Below, in pieces: positions 15,354 to 23,199 of a stretch of 34,021 nucleotides of DNA. The notes under the pieces were generated by a model. It saw only the letters and a list, made by a program, of their open reading frames with translations. It had not been told where the DNA came from and ran no database searches. Within the stretch, counting starts at the first letter, position 1; every line of letters starts with the position of its first letter. This DNA is from Holophagaceae bacterium (lineage in GTDB: Bacteria; Acidobacteriota; Holophagae; Holophagales; Holophagaceae), in contig PLUC01000100.1 of the NCBI GenBank assembly GCA_003165415.1, positions 1-34,021 of the forward strand, written 5' to 3'. The position numbers and the translations under genes were made by a program.

Positions 15354-15601
15354 CTATCCTGGGCCCACTGGCGGGGTCCGCGCAAGGCCTCCCAGCGCCC
15401 GCTGGCGGATGGCCTCGAAGTCGGCGGGACCGGGTGCAGGTCGAGCCTGCGGCCGGCCTTGACGATCTGGCTGGGGACCTCGTGGCCCAGCAGGGCTTCC
15501 ACCTGGTTGGGATAGGCCATGCCGGTGGTGTCGCAGAGGGTGAGGTGGTCCACGCCCATTTCCTCCATGAAGCGGGCGCCCCCGGCGCTGGGGAATGGCA
15601 A
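15354..15601 (-). pseudogene. HMG-CoA lyase-like gene, 3' remnant with frameshift
   Basis: The minus strand encodes RFMEEMGVDHLTLCDTTGMA then YPNQVEALLGHEVPSQIVKA GRRLDLHPVP. This is the C-terminal part of the HMGL-like (pyruvate carboxyltransferase) TIM barrel, where GxDxLxLCDTTGMAxPxQV is the metal-site strand. After HPVP the homologous frame ends, and a second frame continues as ADFEAIRQRALGGLARTPPV to TAG at 15354-15356, so a frameshift lies near 15424-15433. The first two thirds of the enzyme are missing: upstream of 15601 nothing matches. It lies just upstream of the DASS gene on the same strand and is dead. Confidence 0.7.
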
Positions 15602-15713
15602 ATTTCACCCTTGGTCAAATTGAATGGGCAGGTTAACCATTTTGAATCATCCGGTGCTGCCGGGAAACCCATGGATGCGCTGTAAGTAATTGAAAATAAT
15701 TATTTTTTTGGTG

Positions 15714-15729
15714 TGGCACAGAAGGTGCA
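15714..15729 (+). promoter_or_regulatory. Sigma-54 promoter of the GT2 beta-glycan synthase gene
   Basis: TGGCACAGAAGGTGCA fits the -24/-12 consensus TGGCAC-N5-TTGCA with one mismatch (first T of TTGC is G) and exact spacing: GG at 15715-15716, GC at 15727-15728. An AT tract (15687-15710, including AATAATTATTTTTTTGG) lies directly upstream, as often seen at IHF or activator-bound sites. The start codon of the glycosyltransferase is about 95 bp from the predicted transcription start. Confidence 0.65.
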
Positions 15730-15835
15730 CTTTGACCGGGCGCAACCGGTCGCAGGCATCGTGGAACAAACCGGGGGTTCGGTGGAAGGGAGTTCCAAGG
15801 AATCAAAGGGAAGGCAAGCCTCCGGGGAGCAGGTG

Positions 15836-17365
15836 ATGGAAGCCCTAAAAATTGTCCTACTGGTGACCTACTTTACGATCCTGACCATCCTGAGCATCTA
15901 TGGGGCTCACCGGCTTTGGATGCTCCTTCTTTATTTCCACAACAAGAAGCATCCGCCCGTCCCGGCCGGTGGCCCCGGCTTCCTGCCCATGGTCACCGTG
16001 CAGCTGGCCGTGTTCAACGAAGTGAACGTGGTGGAGCGGCTGCTGGACCACGTGGTGAAAATGGACTGGCCCAGGGACAAGCTGGAGATCCAGATGCTGG
16101 ACGACTCCACCGACGACACCGTGAAGGTGGCCCAGGCCGTCTGCGACAAGTACCGGAACCTGGGCTGGGACATCGCCTACCTGCACCGCGCTGACCGCAC
16201 CGGCTACAAGGCCGGGGCCCTGCAGAACGGGTTGAAAACCGCCAAGGGCGAGTTCGTGGCCATGTTCGACGCCGATTTCATCCCCACCGTGGACTTCCTG
16301 CGCCAGGCCGTGCCCCACTTCGGTGATCCCAGGATCGCCTTTGTCCAGGGCTGCTGGGACCACCTGAACCGCGACTTCTCCCTCCTGACCCAGGTGCAGG
16401 CCATCCTCCTGGACGGCCACTTCGTGTTCGAGCACACCGCAAGGCACCGCTCCCATGCCTTCTTCAACTTCTCCGGCACCGCCGGCATGTGGCGGGTGAG
16501 CGCCATCGCCGACGCCGGCGGCTGGCAGCACGACACCATCACCGAGGACGCCGACCTCAGCTACCGGGCCCAGCTCAAGGGCTGGCGCGGGGTCTACCTG
16601 AAGGACATGGTGGTCCCGGCCGAACTGCCGGTGGATGTGAACGCCTTCAAGAGCCAGCAGTACCGCTGGGCCAAGGGCAACGCCCAGGTCATCCGCAAGA
16701 TGATGAAGACCATCCTGTCCAGCAAGGAGAGCCTGCACACCAAGGCCGAATGCTGGTTCCATCTCACCGCCAACTGCAACTACATGCTCATGGTCGTTCT
16801 GGCCGTCATCATGGTGCCTTGCATGATCCTCCGGGCCGGCACCCCGGCCCACACCCTGCTGCTCACCGACGGCCCCTTCTTCCTGCTCAACGCCGTCAGC
16901 GTCGGCCTGTATTTCGGCCTGTCCCAGCGGGAGGTCTACAACAACAAGAACTGGCTCAGCCGCATGAAGTACATCCCCGGGCTCATGAGCCTGGGCATCG
17001 GCCTCTGCCTGAACCAGACCAAGGCCGTCCTGGAGGGCTTCTTCACCGACGACATCGAGTTCAAGCGCACCCCCAAGCTGGGCGTGGACGAGCACGGCAA
17101 CGGCCCCCGGAACCGCAACGCCTGCGCCTACACGGTGCCCAAGAGCATGCTGACGTTCCTGGAGCTGGCCTTCGCCCTCTACTACTTCGCCGCCGTGTTC
17201 ATCGCCATCTACGTGCGCAGATGGGCCTCGGTGCCGTTCCTCTGGCTGTTCTTCAGCGGCTTCGCCTACATCAGCGTCATGTCCATGGCCGACGTGAGGA
17301 TCTTCCGCCGGCTGGCCTTGAAGGAGCTGAAAGAAGAAATCCCCGTGATCCCCGCGGCCCAGTAA
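15836..17365 (+). CDS. Processive GT2 glycosyltransferase, cellulose-synthase-like/CslA-like
   Basis: 509 residues from ATG 15836 (GGGGAGC upstream; the frame is open to 15713 but the extra part looks non-coding). A helix (5-34) precedes a GT-A domain with the processive GT2 signature: VTVQLAVFNE (53-62), LDDSTDDT (88-95, first Asp pair), MFDADF (143-148, DxD), TEDADLS (236-242, catalytic TED) and QQYRWAKGN (274-282, Q-x-x-R-W acceptor-site motif). C-terminal membrane helices follow from about 315. This combination resembles bacterial and plant mannan/glucan synthases (CslA/CslC). It most likely makes and exports a beta-linked glycan at the inner membrane from UDP- or GDP-sugar. No BcsB-type or c-di-GMP-binding (PilZ) domain is seen. 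A sigma-54 promoter lies upstream. Confidence 0.92.
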   Translation: MEALKIVLLVTYFTILTILSIYGAHRLWMLLLYFHNKKHPPVPAGGPGFLPMVTVQLAVFNEVNVVERLLDHVVKMDWPRDKLEIQMLDDSTDDTVKVAQAVCDKYRNLGWDIAYLHRADRTGYKAGALQNGLKTAKGEFVAMFDADFIPTVDFLRQAVPHFGDPRIAFVQGCWDHLNRDFSLLTQVQAILLDGHFVFEHTARHRSHAFFNFSGTAGMWRVSAIADAGGWQHDTITEDADLSYRAQLKGWRGVYLKDMVVPAELPVDVNAFKSQQYRWAKGNAQVIRKMMKTILSSKESLHTKAECWFHLTANCNYMLMVVLAVIMVPCMILRAGTPAHTLLLTDGPFFLLNAVSVGLYFGLSQREVYNNKNWLSRMKYIPGLMSLGIGLCLNQTKAVLEGFFTDDIEFKRTPKLGVDEHGNGPRNRNACAYTVPKSMLTFLELAFALYYFAAVFIAIYVRRWASVPFLWLFFSGFAYISVMSMADVRIFRRLALKELKEEIPVIPAAQ

Positions 17366-17508
17366 GTCCCGGCGCGGACCTGCCCGACGCCGTGGGCAGC
17401 TCGGCGCCGGGGCTTGGCCTCAGCATCCAGGCGGAACTGCACACGGCGCCATTCCGCTTCGAGCGCAGCGAGTCCATGCTCTGCCTCAACGTCTGGCTCT
17501 GACAGCGA

Positions 17509-18564
17509 CTAGAACAGGCCTGCCACCCGCGCCACCTGGTCGGTCATTTCGTGGCTCAGGAGCCGCACGGCCCTCCGGCCCAGCCGCATGGTCTGGACGC
17601 TCTGGCGGGTTTCTTCCAGGCACCGGGTGTCGAGGGGGTCCAGGACCAGCCGGTGGATGCCGGAGACCACCCGGAGCAGGTGCAGGTCCATGTGCTCCGG
17701 GGCGTCGGGAACGGCGGGCAGGTGGTGGTCCCGGCAGAGCTCGGCCAGGTGGGCGGGAAGGCGCCAGAGCTGATGGAGAACGCAGCCGATCTCCACGTGC
17801 GTCCGCTCCAGCACCTCGTCCACCACCCGGACCGGGAGGTCCGGCGGGGCCTCGCCCGCGATGCTCAGCGCGGCCAGGGAACGCAGGGCCATGCACTTGC
17901 CGATGTCGTGGAACATGCCCCCCAGGAAGACCCGGTCCGCCCGGCCCACCTGCTGTTCGAAGGCGAACTGGCTGGCCCCGAAGGCCACGGCCATGGTGTC
18001 CAGGAACAGGTGGCGCCAGCGATCCTCGAAGACTTCATACTCCACTCGCAAGGACACGTCGAACAGGGAACGCGCGGCGACGCCCGCGGCGATTTCGCTC
18101 ACCCCGCGCAGGCCGATGACCATGACCGCGATGCGCATGTCCAGCACCTCGGTGCCGCGGCTGTACCAGGGGGAATTGGCAGCCCGGAGGATATGCAGGG
18201 AGACGGCGGGGTCGGGGGCGATGGCCTTGAGCACCCGCTTCAAGTCCACATCCGGATCGTTGAGCAGATCCATGATCTGCACGGCCAGGGCCGGGAACGA
18301 GGTCGGGGCGGGCCGGTTTCTGGAGAAGTGGCCAAGGACCAGGGGAGCCAGATGATCCACCAGGCCCTGGTGGTCCTGGGCAAGCTCTCCCGGCCCTCCG
18401 GCGACTTCACCGCTCAGGAGACGCCACGGTCCGTCGAAGGCGTCCGGCGGTTCCGGCGGGGCAGGGCTGCAGGATCCCTGCGGAGGATCTTCCGCGGGAC
18501 GCCCCGACCGGAATGCCGGTGGCGGCGCATTCCGGCGCAAAAATCGACGAAAGGGATTTTGCAC
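17509..18564 (-). CDS. HDOD domain signalling protein
   Basis: 351 residues starting at GTG 18564. After a Pro-rich N-terminal part (1-70) the HDOD domain begins near PTSFPALAVQIMDLLNDPDVDL and continues with KAIAPDPAVSLHILRAANS, DMRIAVMVIGLRGVSEIAAG and FLGGMFHDIGKCMALRSL. In HDOD proteins the HD residues are partly lost; here H-D-I-G-K is kept in FHDIGKC and a later CVLHQLW/RDHHLP also fits, so metal binding is possible. HDOD proteins act as non-enzymatic or phosphodiesterase-like regulators of motility, stress and biofilm. The gene is convergent with the GT2 gene, leaving 143 bp between stops. No ribosome site is strong. Start choice is uncertain because the first 60 residues are low complexity. 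Confidence 0.85.
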   Translation of the reverse strand: MQNPFRRFLRRNAPPPAFRSGRPAEDPPQGSCSPAPPEPPDAFDGPWRLLSGEVAGGPGELAQDHQGLVDHLAPLVLGHFSRNRPAPTSFPALAVQIMDLLNDPDVDLKRVLKAIAPDPAVSLHILRAANSPWYSRGTEVLDMRIAVMVIGLRGVSEIAAGVAARSLFDVSLRVEYEVFEDRWRHLFLDTMAVAFGASQFAFEQQVGRADRVFLGGMFHDIGKCMALRSLAALSIAGEAPPDLPVRVVDEVLERTHVEIGCVLHQLWRLPAHLAELCRDHHLPAVPDAPEHMDLHLLRVVSGIHRLVLDPLDTRCLEETRQSVQTMRLGRRAVRLLSHEMTDQVARVAGLF

Positions 18565-18855
18565 GAGTTCATTCTATCGGAATTCGTTGCGCATGGATGG
18601 GTCCCAATGGTTTTTTGGTTTCATGCTTTCAATCTAAGTATTTGTTAATATTTTTGAAATATTTTTTCATGGAAAATAATTTGTAAGTATTGAAAAAAAA
18701 GCAGTAGCTCACAATAAATGAATTCCCATCATCGCCCGTGGGATTATAAAAAACGCAAAAAAATCATGAAGATCTATACTTGTACCAGTACAGGGCGTAG
18801 GTTCAAGTTCTTGTAAATTAACCCTGTTCATAAATCGATTCATATCGGAGATCCC
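18565..18855. other. AT-rich divergent intergenic island
   Basis: A 291-bp stretch with long A and T runs, in strong contrast to the GC-rich flanks, between the minus-strand HDOD gene and the plus-strand small membrane gene. It holds two inverted repeats: AATATTT-TTG-AAATATT (18647-18663) and TGTAC-CA-GTACA (18781-18792). Both genes must be promoted from here. No confident -35/-10 pair was assigned. Such islands are typical binding regions for nucleoid proteins. Confidence 0.55.
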
Positions 18856-19149
18856 GTGATCACTCAGGAAGAACGCCAAATGAGTATTCGCAGTTTACCT
18901 ATTTACAAAGGATTGTCGATCCTTATCGGATTGGTCGCTGCCTCCGGTTTGATCCTCGCCGCGGATTTGTCCAACAGCGCCTCGGACGTGTTCGTTGGAA
19001 CGGGATTGGATTCACTCCTAGGGTTGCGGGTGAATGAAAAAGTGGCTCTCGCCACCCTGGTCCTGACTGCGGGAATTTCAGTATTAATTTTGTTCCTGCA
19101 GTCCTTGTACTCCGCTGCCAAATGGAAAAAGGCCATGTCCGCTCTCTAG
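18856..19149 (+). CDS. Small two-helix membrane protein (97 aa), unrecognised
   Basis: 97 residues from GTG 18856, preceded by GGAG (18847-18850); ATG 18880 with AGGAAG upstream is a plausible alternative that would give 89 residues. Two hydrophobic segments, ILIGLVAASGLILAA (about 22-36) and VALATLVLTAGISVLILFL (about 63-81), enclose an extracytoplasmic loop with DLSNSASDVFVGTGLDSLLG. The C-terminus SAAKWKKAMSAL is basic. No family recognised. It lies downstream of the AT-rich island, and a strong hairpin terminator follows immediately after the stop, so it is a monocistronic unit. Confidence 0.68.
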   Translation: MITQEERQMSIRSLPIYKGLSILIGLVAASGLILAADLSNSASDVFVGTGLDSLLGLRVNEKVALATLVLTAGISVLILFLQSLYSAAKWKKAMSAL

Positions 19150-19172
19150 ATTAGATAGGATCTAGCCCGCCT

Positions 19173-19214
19173 GGGGCGCCCGGCCTCCCCTTGGGGTGGG
19201 CCGGGTGCCCCTTT
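19173..19214 (+). terminator. Rho-independent terminator after the small membrane gene
   Basis: A 14-pair stem (19173-19186 with 19198-19211, including two G.U pairs in RNA), very GC-rich, around an 11-base loop and followed by TTT. It begins 24 bp after the stop at 19149. Confidence 0.75.
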
Positions 19215-19217
19215 GGG

Positions 19218-19415
19218 TTGGGTCGCCTTCTGGCCGGCGGTATCGATGACCGTCAGGGTGTAGGTGGTGGTGAGGTCGGGATTGACGGTCACGGGGATGG
19301 TGAGGGTGAAGGTGCTGGAGGTGGCGGACCCGATGTCCGAGGACACCACCGCCTGGAGGCCTCCCTGGTTCATGGAGGCCGGGTCGGGGTTGATGGACTT
19401 TGTCGCGACTCGGAC
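19218..19415 (-). pseudogene. Remnant of an Ig-like/surface-repeat protein
   Basis: On the minus strand the translation reads VRVATKSINPDPASMNQ, then GLQAVVSSDIGSATSSTFTL and TIPVTVNPDLTTTYTLTVID TAGQKATQ. The alternating Thr/Val beta pattern with TYTLTVIDTAGQ is typical of bacterial Ig-like or PKD-type repeats of secreted proteins. No start, signal peptide or other repeat is attached: upstream the frame loses similarity at about 19416, and downstream it runs into the terminator hairpin and stops at 19146. This is probably the last fragment of a lost surface protein gene. The assignment rests on sequence style rather than a specific family. Confidence 0.5.
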
Positions 19416-19522
19416 TTCTCTGCTGCTGGAACTCAGAGGATAAGCTTGTGGAGCATAGATCCGCCCGGCCGGCCGGGGAAGGGTCCAGGCGGGGAAATTC
19501 CAGCAGCCCGGAAAGGGAACCT

Positions 19523-20221
19523 ATGATGAGCATCGTCAATTCCGTCGCAGCCACTCCCGCCGAGGCGATCCGGTCCCGGCGCAGCGTGAGGGCCTTCCTT
19601 CCCACCCCGGTCCCTCGGGAGACGGTGGAGCGGATGCTCGACATTGCCAGGCACGCGCCGAATGGGTCGAACATCCAGCCCTGGCATGTCCAGGTGGTGG
19701 CGGGAACCCACCGGGACCGCCTGGTGGAGGCCATCCTCGCCGCCGATGCCGCCGATGCGCCGGGCTACGATGAGGAATACCGGTATTATCCCGATGAATG
19801 GGTGGAACCCTACCTCGGGCGCCGGCGCCAGCTGGGCAAGGCGCTCTACCAGCTGACCGGGGTGGCCAAGGGCGACACCGCGGCCATGAAACGGCAGGCA
19901 GCGCGCAACTACACGTTTTTTGACGCGCCGGTGGGCCTGTTCTTCACCCTGGACAGACGCCAGGGCTACGGCGCCTGGATCGACATGGGCGCCTTCCTGC
20001 AATCGGTGATGATCGCCGCCCGGGGCGAGGGCCTGCATACCTGCCCCCAGGCGGCCTTCTCCAAATACCACCGGCTGATCCGCCAGCACGTGCCGATCCC
20101 GGATGACCATGTGCTGGTCTGCGGCATGGCGCTGGGCTACGCCGACCCGGAGGCCGCGGTGAACCAGTTGGTGCCGGAACGGGCGCCGGTGAGCGAGTTT
20201 GCCACGTTCCTTTGGGATTAG
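19523..20221 (+). CDS. Nitroreductase-family FMN enzyme
   Basis: 232 residues from ATG 19523, with AAAGGGAA just upstream (a second ATG follows at 19526). FMN contacts are visible: IRSRRSVRAFLPTPVP (16-31) with the phosphate-binding arginines, and ARHAPNGSNIQPWHVQVV (42-59) with the Pro/Ser/Asn loop. The C-terminal part MALGYADPEAAVNQLVPERA fits the family GYPDP-x-P-x-N motif. The closest type is the NfnB/PnbA-like group that reduces nitroaromatics or quinones with NAD(P)H. The true substrate is unknown. Its stop codon is formed by the last bases of repeat copy B. There is no neighbouring regulator on the same strand. Confidence 0.88.
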   Translation: MMSIVNSVAATPAEAIRSRRSVRAFLPTPVPRETVERMLDIARHAPNGSNIQPWHVQVVAGTHRDRLVEAILAADAADAPGYDEEYRYYPDEWVEPYLGRRRQLGKALYQLTGVAKGDTAAMKRQAARNYTFFDAPVGLFFTLDRRQGYGAWIDMGAFLQSVMIAARGEGLHTCPQAAFSKYHRLIRQHVPIPDDHVLVCGMALGYADPEAAVNQLVPERAPVSEFATFLWD

Positions 20222-20356
20222 TGGCCGTTGTGAAATAACCTGTGCATTTCAGGTTATTTTGCTACGGCCCCTGGCGACGCATGCGTCGCCAGGGATCTAT
20301 GGAACTTATGCCGGGGCCGCAACGACCCGTTCAGATTGATTCTAGACAACGGCTTA
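20216..20356 (-). repeat. Palindromic repeat, long type, copy B (141 bp, with insert)
   Basis: This is in inverse orientation to copies A and C and matches them over both ends (GATTAG...GGCCGTTG at 20216 and CTAGACAACGGCTTA at 20342-20356). The inner hairpin is intact. The first-half hairpin GGTCG-TTG-CGGCC is kept with a wobble pair. Between the halves it carries about 35 extra bases that contain a 26-bp perfect palindrome (next entry). The element's end gives the TAG stop of the nitroreductase gene. It lies upstream of cstA. Confidence 0.88.
20269..20294. repeat. 26-bp perfect palindrome inserted in repeat copy B
   Basis: Each half reads CCCTGGCGACGCA outward-in, centred on GCATGC at 20279-20284. 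It is absent from copies A and C, which have only two bases at that point. GGCGACGCATGCGTCGCC-type palindromes are known as dispersed bacterial repeats, so this may be one repeat nested in another. Confidence 0.85.
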
Positions 20357-20443
20357 ACTGATAGATAAATCGGAATGCTTTTCCTGAAATCTGGACTAAC
20401 ATGCAGTCGGGAGCAAGAAACCTATGGATTTCAAGGAGGTTCC

Positions 20444-22297
20444 ATGAATACCTTCCCGGTACTCCTGAGCGCGCTATGCATCTACGTGATCGGCTACCGT
20501 TATTACAGCGCCTGGATCGCGGCCAAGGCCCTGGTCCTGGATGATGCCCGGAGGACGCCGGCCCATGTCTACGAGGACGGGCACAACTATGTGCCTTCGC
20601 CCAAATGGGTGCTGTTCGGGCACCATTTCGCGGCCATCGCCGGCGCCGGGCCCCTGGTGGGGCCCACCCTGGCCGCCCAGTTCGGGTTCGCCCCGGGGTT
20701 CTTCTGGATCGTGTTCGGTGCGGTCCTGGCGGGCTGCGTCCACGACTTCGTGGTGCTGGTGGCCTCCATGCGGCACAAGGGCAAGTCCCTGGCCGAAGTG
20801 GCCCGCACCGAGATCTCGCCGTTCGCCGGGTTCGTGACCATGGGCGCGGTCCTGCTGATCCTGCTGGTGACCCTGGCGGGCCTTGGCATCGTGGTGGTCA
20901 ACGCCCTCTCGGCCAGCCCCTGGGGGGTGTTCACCATCGGCTGCACGGTGCCCATCGCCCTGTTCATGGGCGTGGCCATGTTCAAGAGCGTCCCCGGCAA
21001 GGTCAACGTGTTGATGCCCAGCATCGCCGGCGTGGTCCTGCTGATCGCGGCGGTGATCGGCGGCCACTGGTTCGCCAGCACCGGCTATGCCTCCATGCTC
21101 ACCTTCACCCCGCACCAGATCACCCTGCTCATGGCCGCCTACGGCTTCATCGCCTCGGTGCTGCCGGTGTGGCTGCTGCTCGAGCCGAGGGACTACCTCT
21201 CCACCTATGTGAAGCTGGGGACCATCTTCCTGCTGGTCATCGGCGTGCTGATCGTGCACCCGAACATCCAGTTCCCGGCGTTCACCGCCTTCGTCCACGG
21301 CGGCGGGCCCATCATCAAGGGCAAGCTGTACCCCTTCCTGTTCGTGACCATCGCCTGCGGCTCCATTTCCGGGTTCCACGCCCTGGTGTCGTCGGGCACC
21401 ACCCCGAAGATGATCAACAAGGAGACCGACGCCCGGTTCATCGGCTATGGCGCCATGCTGTGCGAGAGCCTGGTGGCCGTCCTGGCCTTGATCGCCGCCT
21501 GTTCCCTCAGCCAGGGCGACTACTTCGCCATCAACACGGCGCCGGCGGTGTTCGCCAAGCTGGGGCTGCACACCACCAACCTCGACCTGTTCTCCAGGGA
21601 GGTGGGGGAACATCTGGCGGGCCGCAGCGGTGGCGCGGTGTCCCTGGCGGTGGGCATGGCCCAGATCTTCCGGGGCCTGCCCGGCATGCAGGCGCTCATG
21701 GGCTACTGGTACCACTACGCCATCATGTTCGAGGCCCTGTTCATCCTCACCACCATCGACACCGGCACTCGTGTGGCGCGCTACGTGATGCAGGAAGTGC
21801 TGGGACGGACCGTGCACAAGCGGTTCGCCGACTCGCATTGGGTGTGGGGCAACCTGCTGTGCACGGCGGTGGTGACCTTCGCCTGGGCCTACCTCATCTA
21901 CACCGGCAACATCTCCACCCTGTGGCCGCTGTTCGGCACGGGCAACCAGTTGCTGGCGACCATCGCCCTGGCGGTGTGCACCACCTTCCTGGTGAACATG
22001 GGCAAGGCGAGGTACGCCTTCATCACCGCCGTTCCCCTGGTGTTCGTGGGCACCATCACCCTGTCCGCCGGGGTGCTTTCCATCCAGAACATCTTCTGGC
22101 CCATGACCCGCGTTCCGGGCATGGTCTTCACGGGCTACCTGGACTCCACCCTGATGACCCTGTTCATCCTCGGGGTGATCCTGGTGGTGGCGGACGCGGC
22201 CCGGCGCTGCTGGAAGACCCTCCACGGCGAACCGGTGCCGGAGGAGGCGTTCGGGCCGCCGGTGATCAAGGACGGACCGCCTGCCAGGTGCTGCTAG
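20444..22297 (+). CDS. cstA: Carbon starvation protein A (pyruvate/peptide transporter)
   Basis: 617 residues from ATG 20444 behind AAGGAGG (20433-20439). The CstA hallmarks are all present: YRYYSAWIAAKALVLDD near the N-terminus, VFGHHFAAIAGAGPLVGPTL-like (VLFGHHFAAIAGAGPLVGP) and FGAVLAGCVHDFVVLVASMR, plus SGFHALVSSGTTPKMINKE and FEALFILTTIDTGTRVARY. About 16-18 hydrophobic segments are seen, a bit shorter than the roughly 700 residues of E. coli CstA. It imports pyruvate (and in some bacteria peptides) when carbon is limiting. The small DUF466 (YbdD) partner that often follows cstA is missing; instead a broken MFS gene begins 16 bp downstream. A repeat element occupies most of the leader region. 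Confidence 0.95.
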   Translation: MNTFPVLLSALCIYVIGYRYYSAWIAAKALVLDDARRTPAHVYEDGHNYVPSPKWVLFGHHFAAIAGAGPLVGPTLAAQFGFAPGFFWIVFGAVLAGCVHDFVVLVASMRHKGKSLAEVARTEISPFAGFVTMGAVLLILLVTLAGLGIVVVNALSASPWGVFTIGCTVPIALFMGVAMFKSVPGKVNVLMPSIAGVVLLIAAVIGGHWFASTGYASMLTFTPHQITLLMAAYGFIASVLPVWLLLEPRDYLSTYVKLGTIFLLVIGVLIVHPNIQFPAFTAFVHGGGPIIKGKLYPFLFVTIACGSISGFHALVSSGTTPKMINKETDARFIGYGAMLCESLVAVLALIAACSLSQGDYFAINTAPAVFAKLGLHTTNLDLFSREVGEHLAGRSGGAVSLAVGMAQIFRGLPGMQALMGYWYHYAIMFEALFILTTIDTGTRVARYVMQEVLGRTVHKRFADSHWVWGNLLCTAVVTFAWAYLIYTGNISTLWPLFGTGNQLLATIALAVCTTFLVNMGKARYAFITAVPLVFVGTITLSAGVLSIQNIFWPMTRVPGMVFTGYLDSTLMTLFILGVILVVADAARRCWKTLHGEPVPEEAFGPPVIKDGPPARCC

Positions 22298-22313
22298 CGT
22301 CAGGTTCCTGAAC

Positions 22314-23199
22314 ATGATTTGGAGCATGGCCGGAGTGCTGTACGAGCCGGCCTTCGCCGTGATCACGGCCGCCTGCGGCAAGAACGCCCCGCGCGGGATC
22401 ATCACCCTCACCCTGGTGGGCGGCTTCGCCAGCACGGTCTGCATGCCGGTGACCCAGTACCTGGTGTCGGCCCTGGGCTGGCGCCACGCCCTCTGGGTGC
22501 TGGCGGGCGCCAATCTGGCCATCTGCCTGCCGCTGCACGCGTGGTTCGTGCCCCGTCCGGCCGCGCCCGGGGTCTCCCCGGCCGCCGGGAAGGTCGCGGC
22601 GGCTTCGGTGTACGCCGCCATGGCGCGGGAGCGGGCGTTCTGGGGACTGGCCCTGTGGTTCACGGCCTACAACGCCATCGGCTCGGCCCTGGTCTTCCAG
22701 TTCATCCCGCTCATGCGGGAGTGGCGCCTGGGCACGGCGGCGATCCTCTCCTGCATGATGCGGCCCCATGCAGGTGGGGGGCCGGCTGGTGTGGATGCTC
22801 TTCCGGGCCAGGCTGGACGTGCGGACCATGGGCGTGGTGGCGCTGGCCTCGTTCCCGGCCACCCTGCTGGGCATGCTCCTGCTGCCGCACCGGGCGGTCT
22901 GGCTCGGGGCCGCCGTGGCCGTGTTCGGGCTGGGCAACGGGGTGATGACCATCGTCCGCGGCACGGCGGTCCCCGAACTCATCGGTCCCGCGAACTATGG
23001 GGCGATCAACGGCGCCCTGGCCTTCCCGATGATGATCGCCCGGACCTTCGCGCCGGTGGCGGCGGCGGCGATCTGGTTCCACGCGGGGAATCCCGGCTGG
23101 ATGCTGGGGGCCCTGCTGGGCTGCGCCCTGCTCGGCGGCTTCGGCTTCGCCCTGGCGGTGACCGGGCGCCCCGGTCCAGTCCGCTCAGCTTGTCCGTGA
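22314..23199 (+). pseudogene. MFS transporter pseudogene, 5'-truncated and frameshifted
   Basis: Frame 1 (22314-22760) reads GVLYEPAFAVITAACGKNAP, PRGIITLTLVGGFASTV and ALGWRHALWVLAGANLAI, the helix 4-5 part of an MFS permease. Frame 2 (22768-23199) continues MQVGGRLVWMLF, NGVMTIVRGTAVPELIGP and ANYGAINGALAFPMMIARTF to the end. Dropping one base at about 22760 joins them as MIGPMQVGGR, the normal G-P-x-Q-V-x-G-R motif of this MFS group, so a single-base insertion broke the gene. Helices 1-3 are also missing; sequence before 22314 is the end of cstA. Two independent lesions make it a pseudogene. The last codons overlap the convergent small gene. Confidence 0.85.

Noticed and set aside
13381-15462. 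Very long open frame (about 690 codons) on the plus strand
   Set aside because: It lies antisense to the MreB 5' end and the DASS transporter. The translation is a monotone of Gly, His, Gln, Ala and Asp, as expected from the opposite strand of GC-rich coding DNA.
17366-17508. Open plus-strand frame after the GT2 gene ending in LHTAPFRFERSESMLCLNVWL
   Set aside because: The last 30 residues look protein-like and could be the tail of a lost gene, but the piece is too short to assign and has no start of its own.
20474-22663. 729-codon minus-strand frame opposite cstA
   Set aside because: Shadow frame. The plus strand encodes unmistakable CstA motifs, and the minus translation has no domain.
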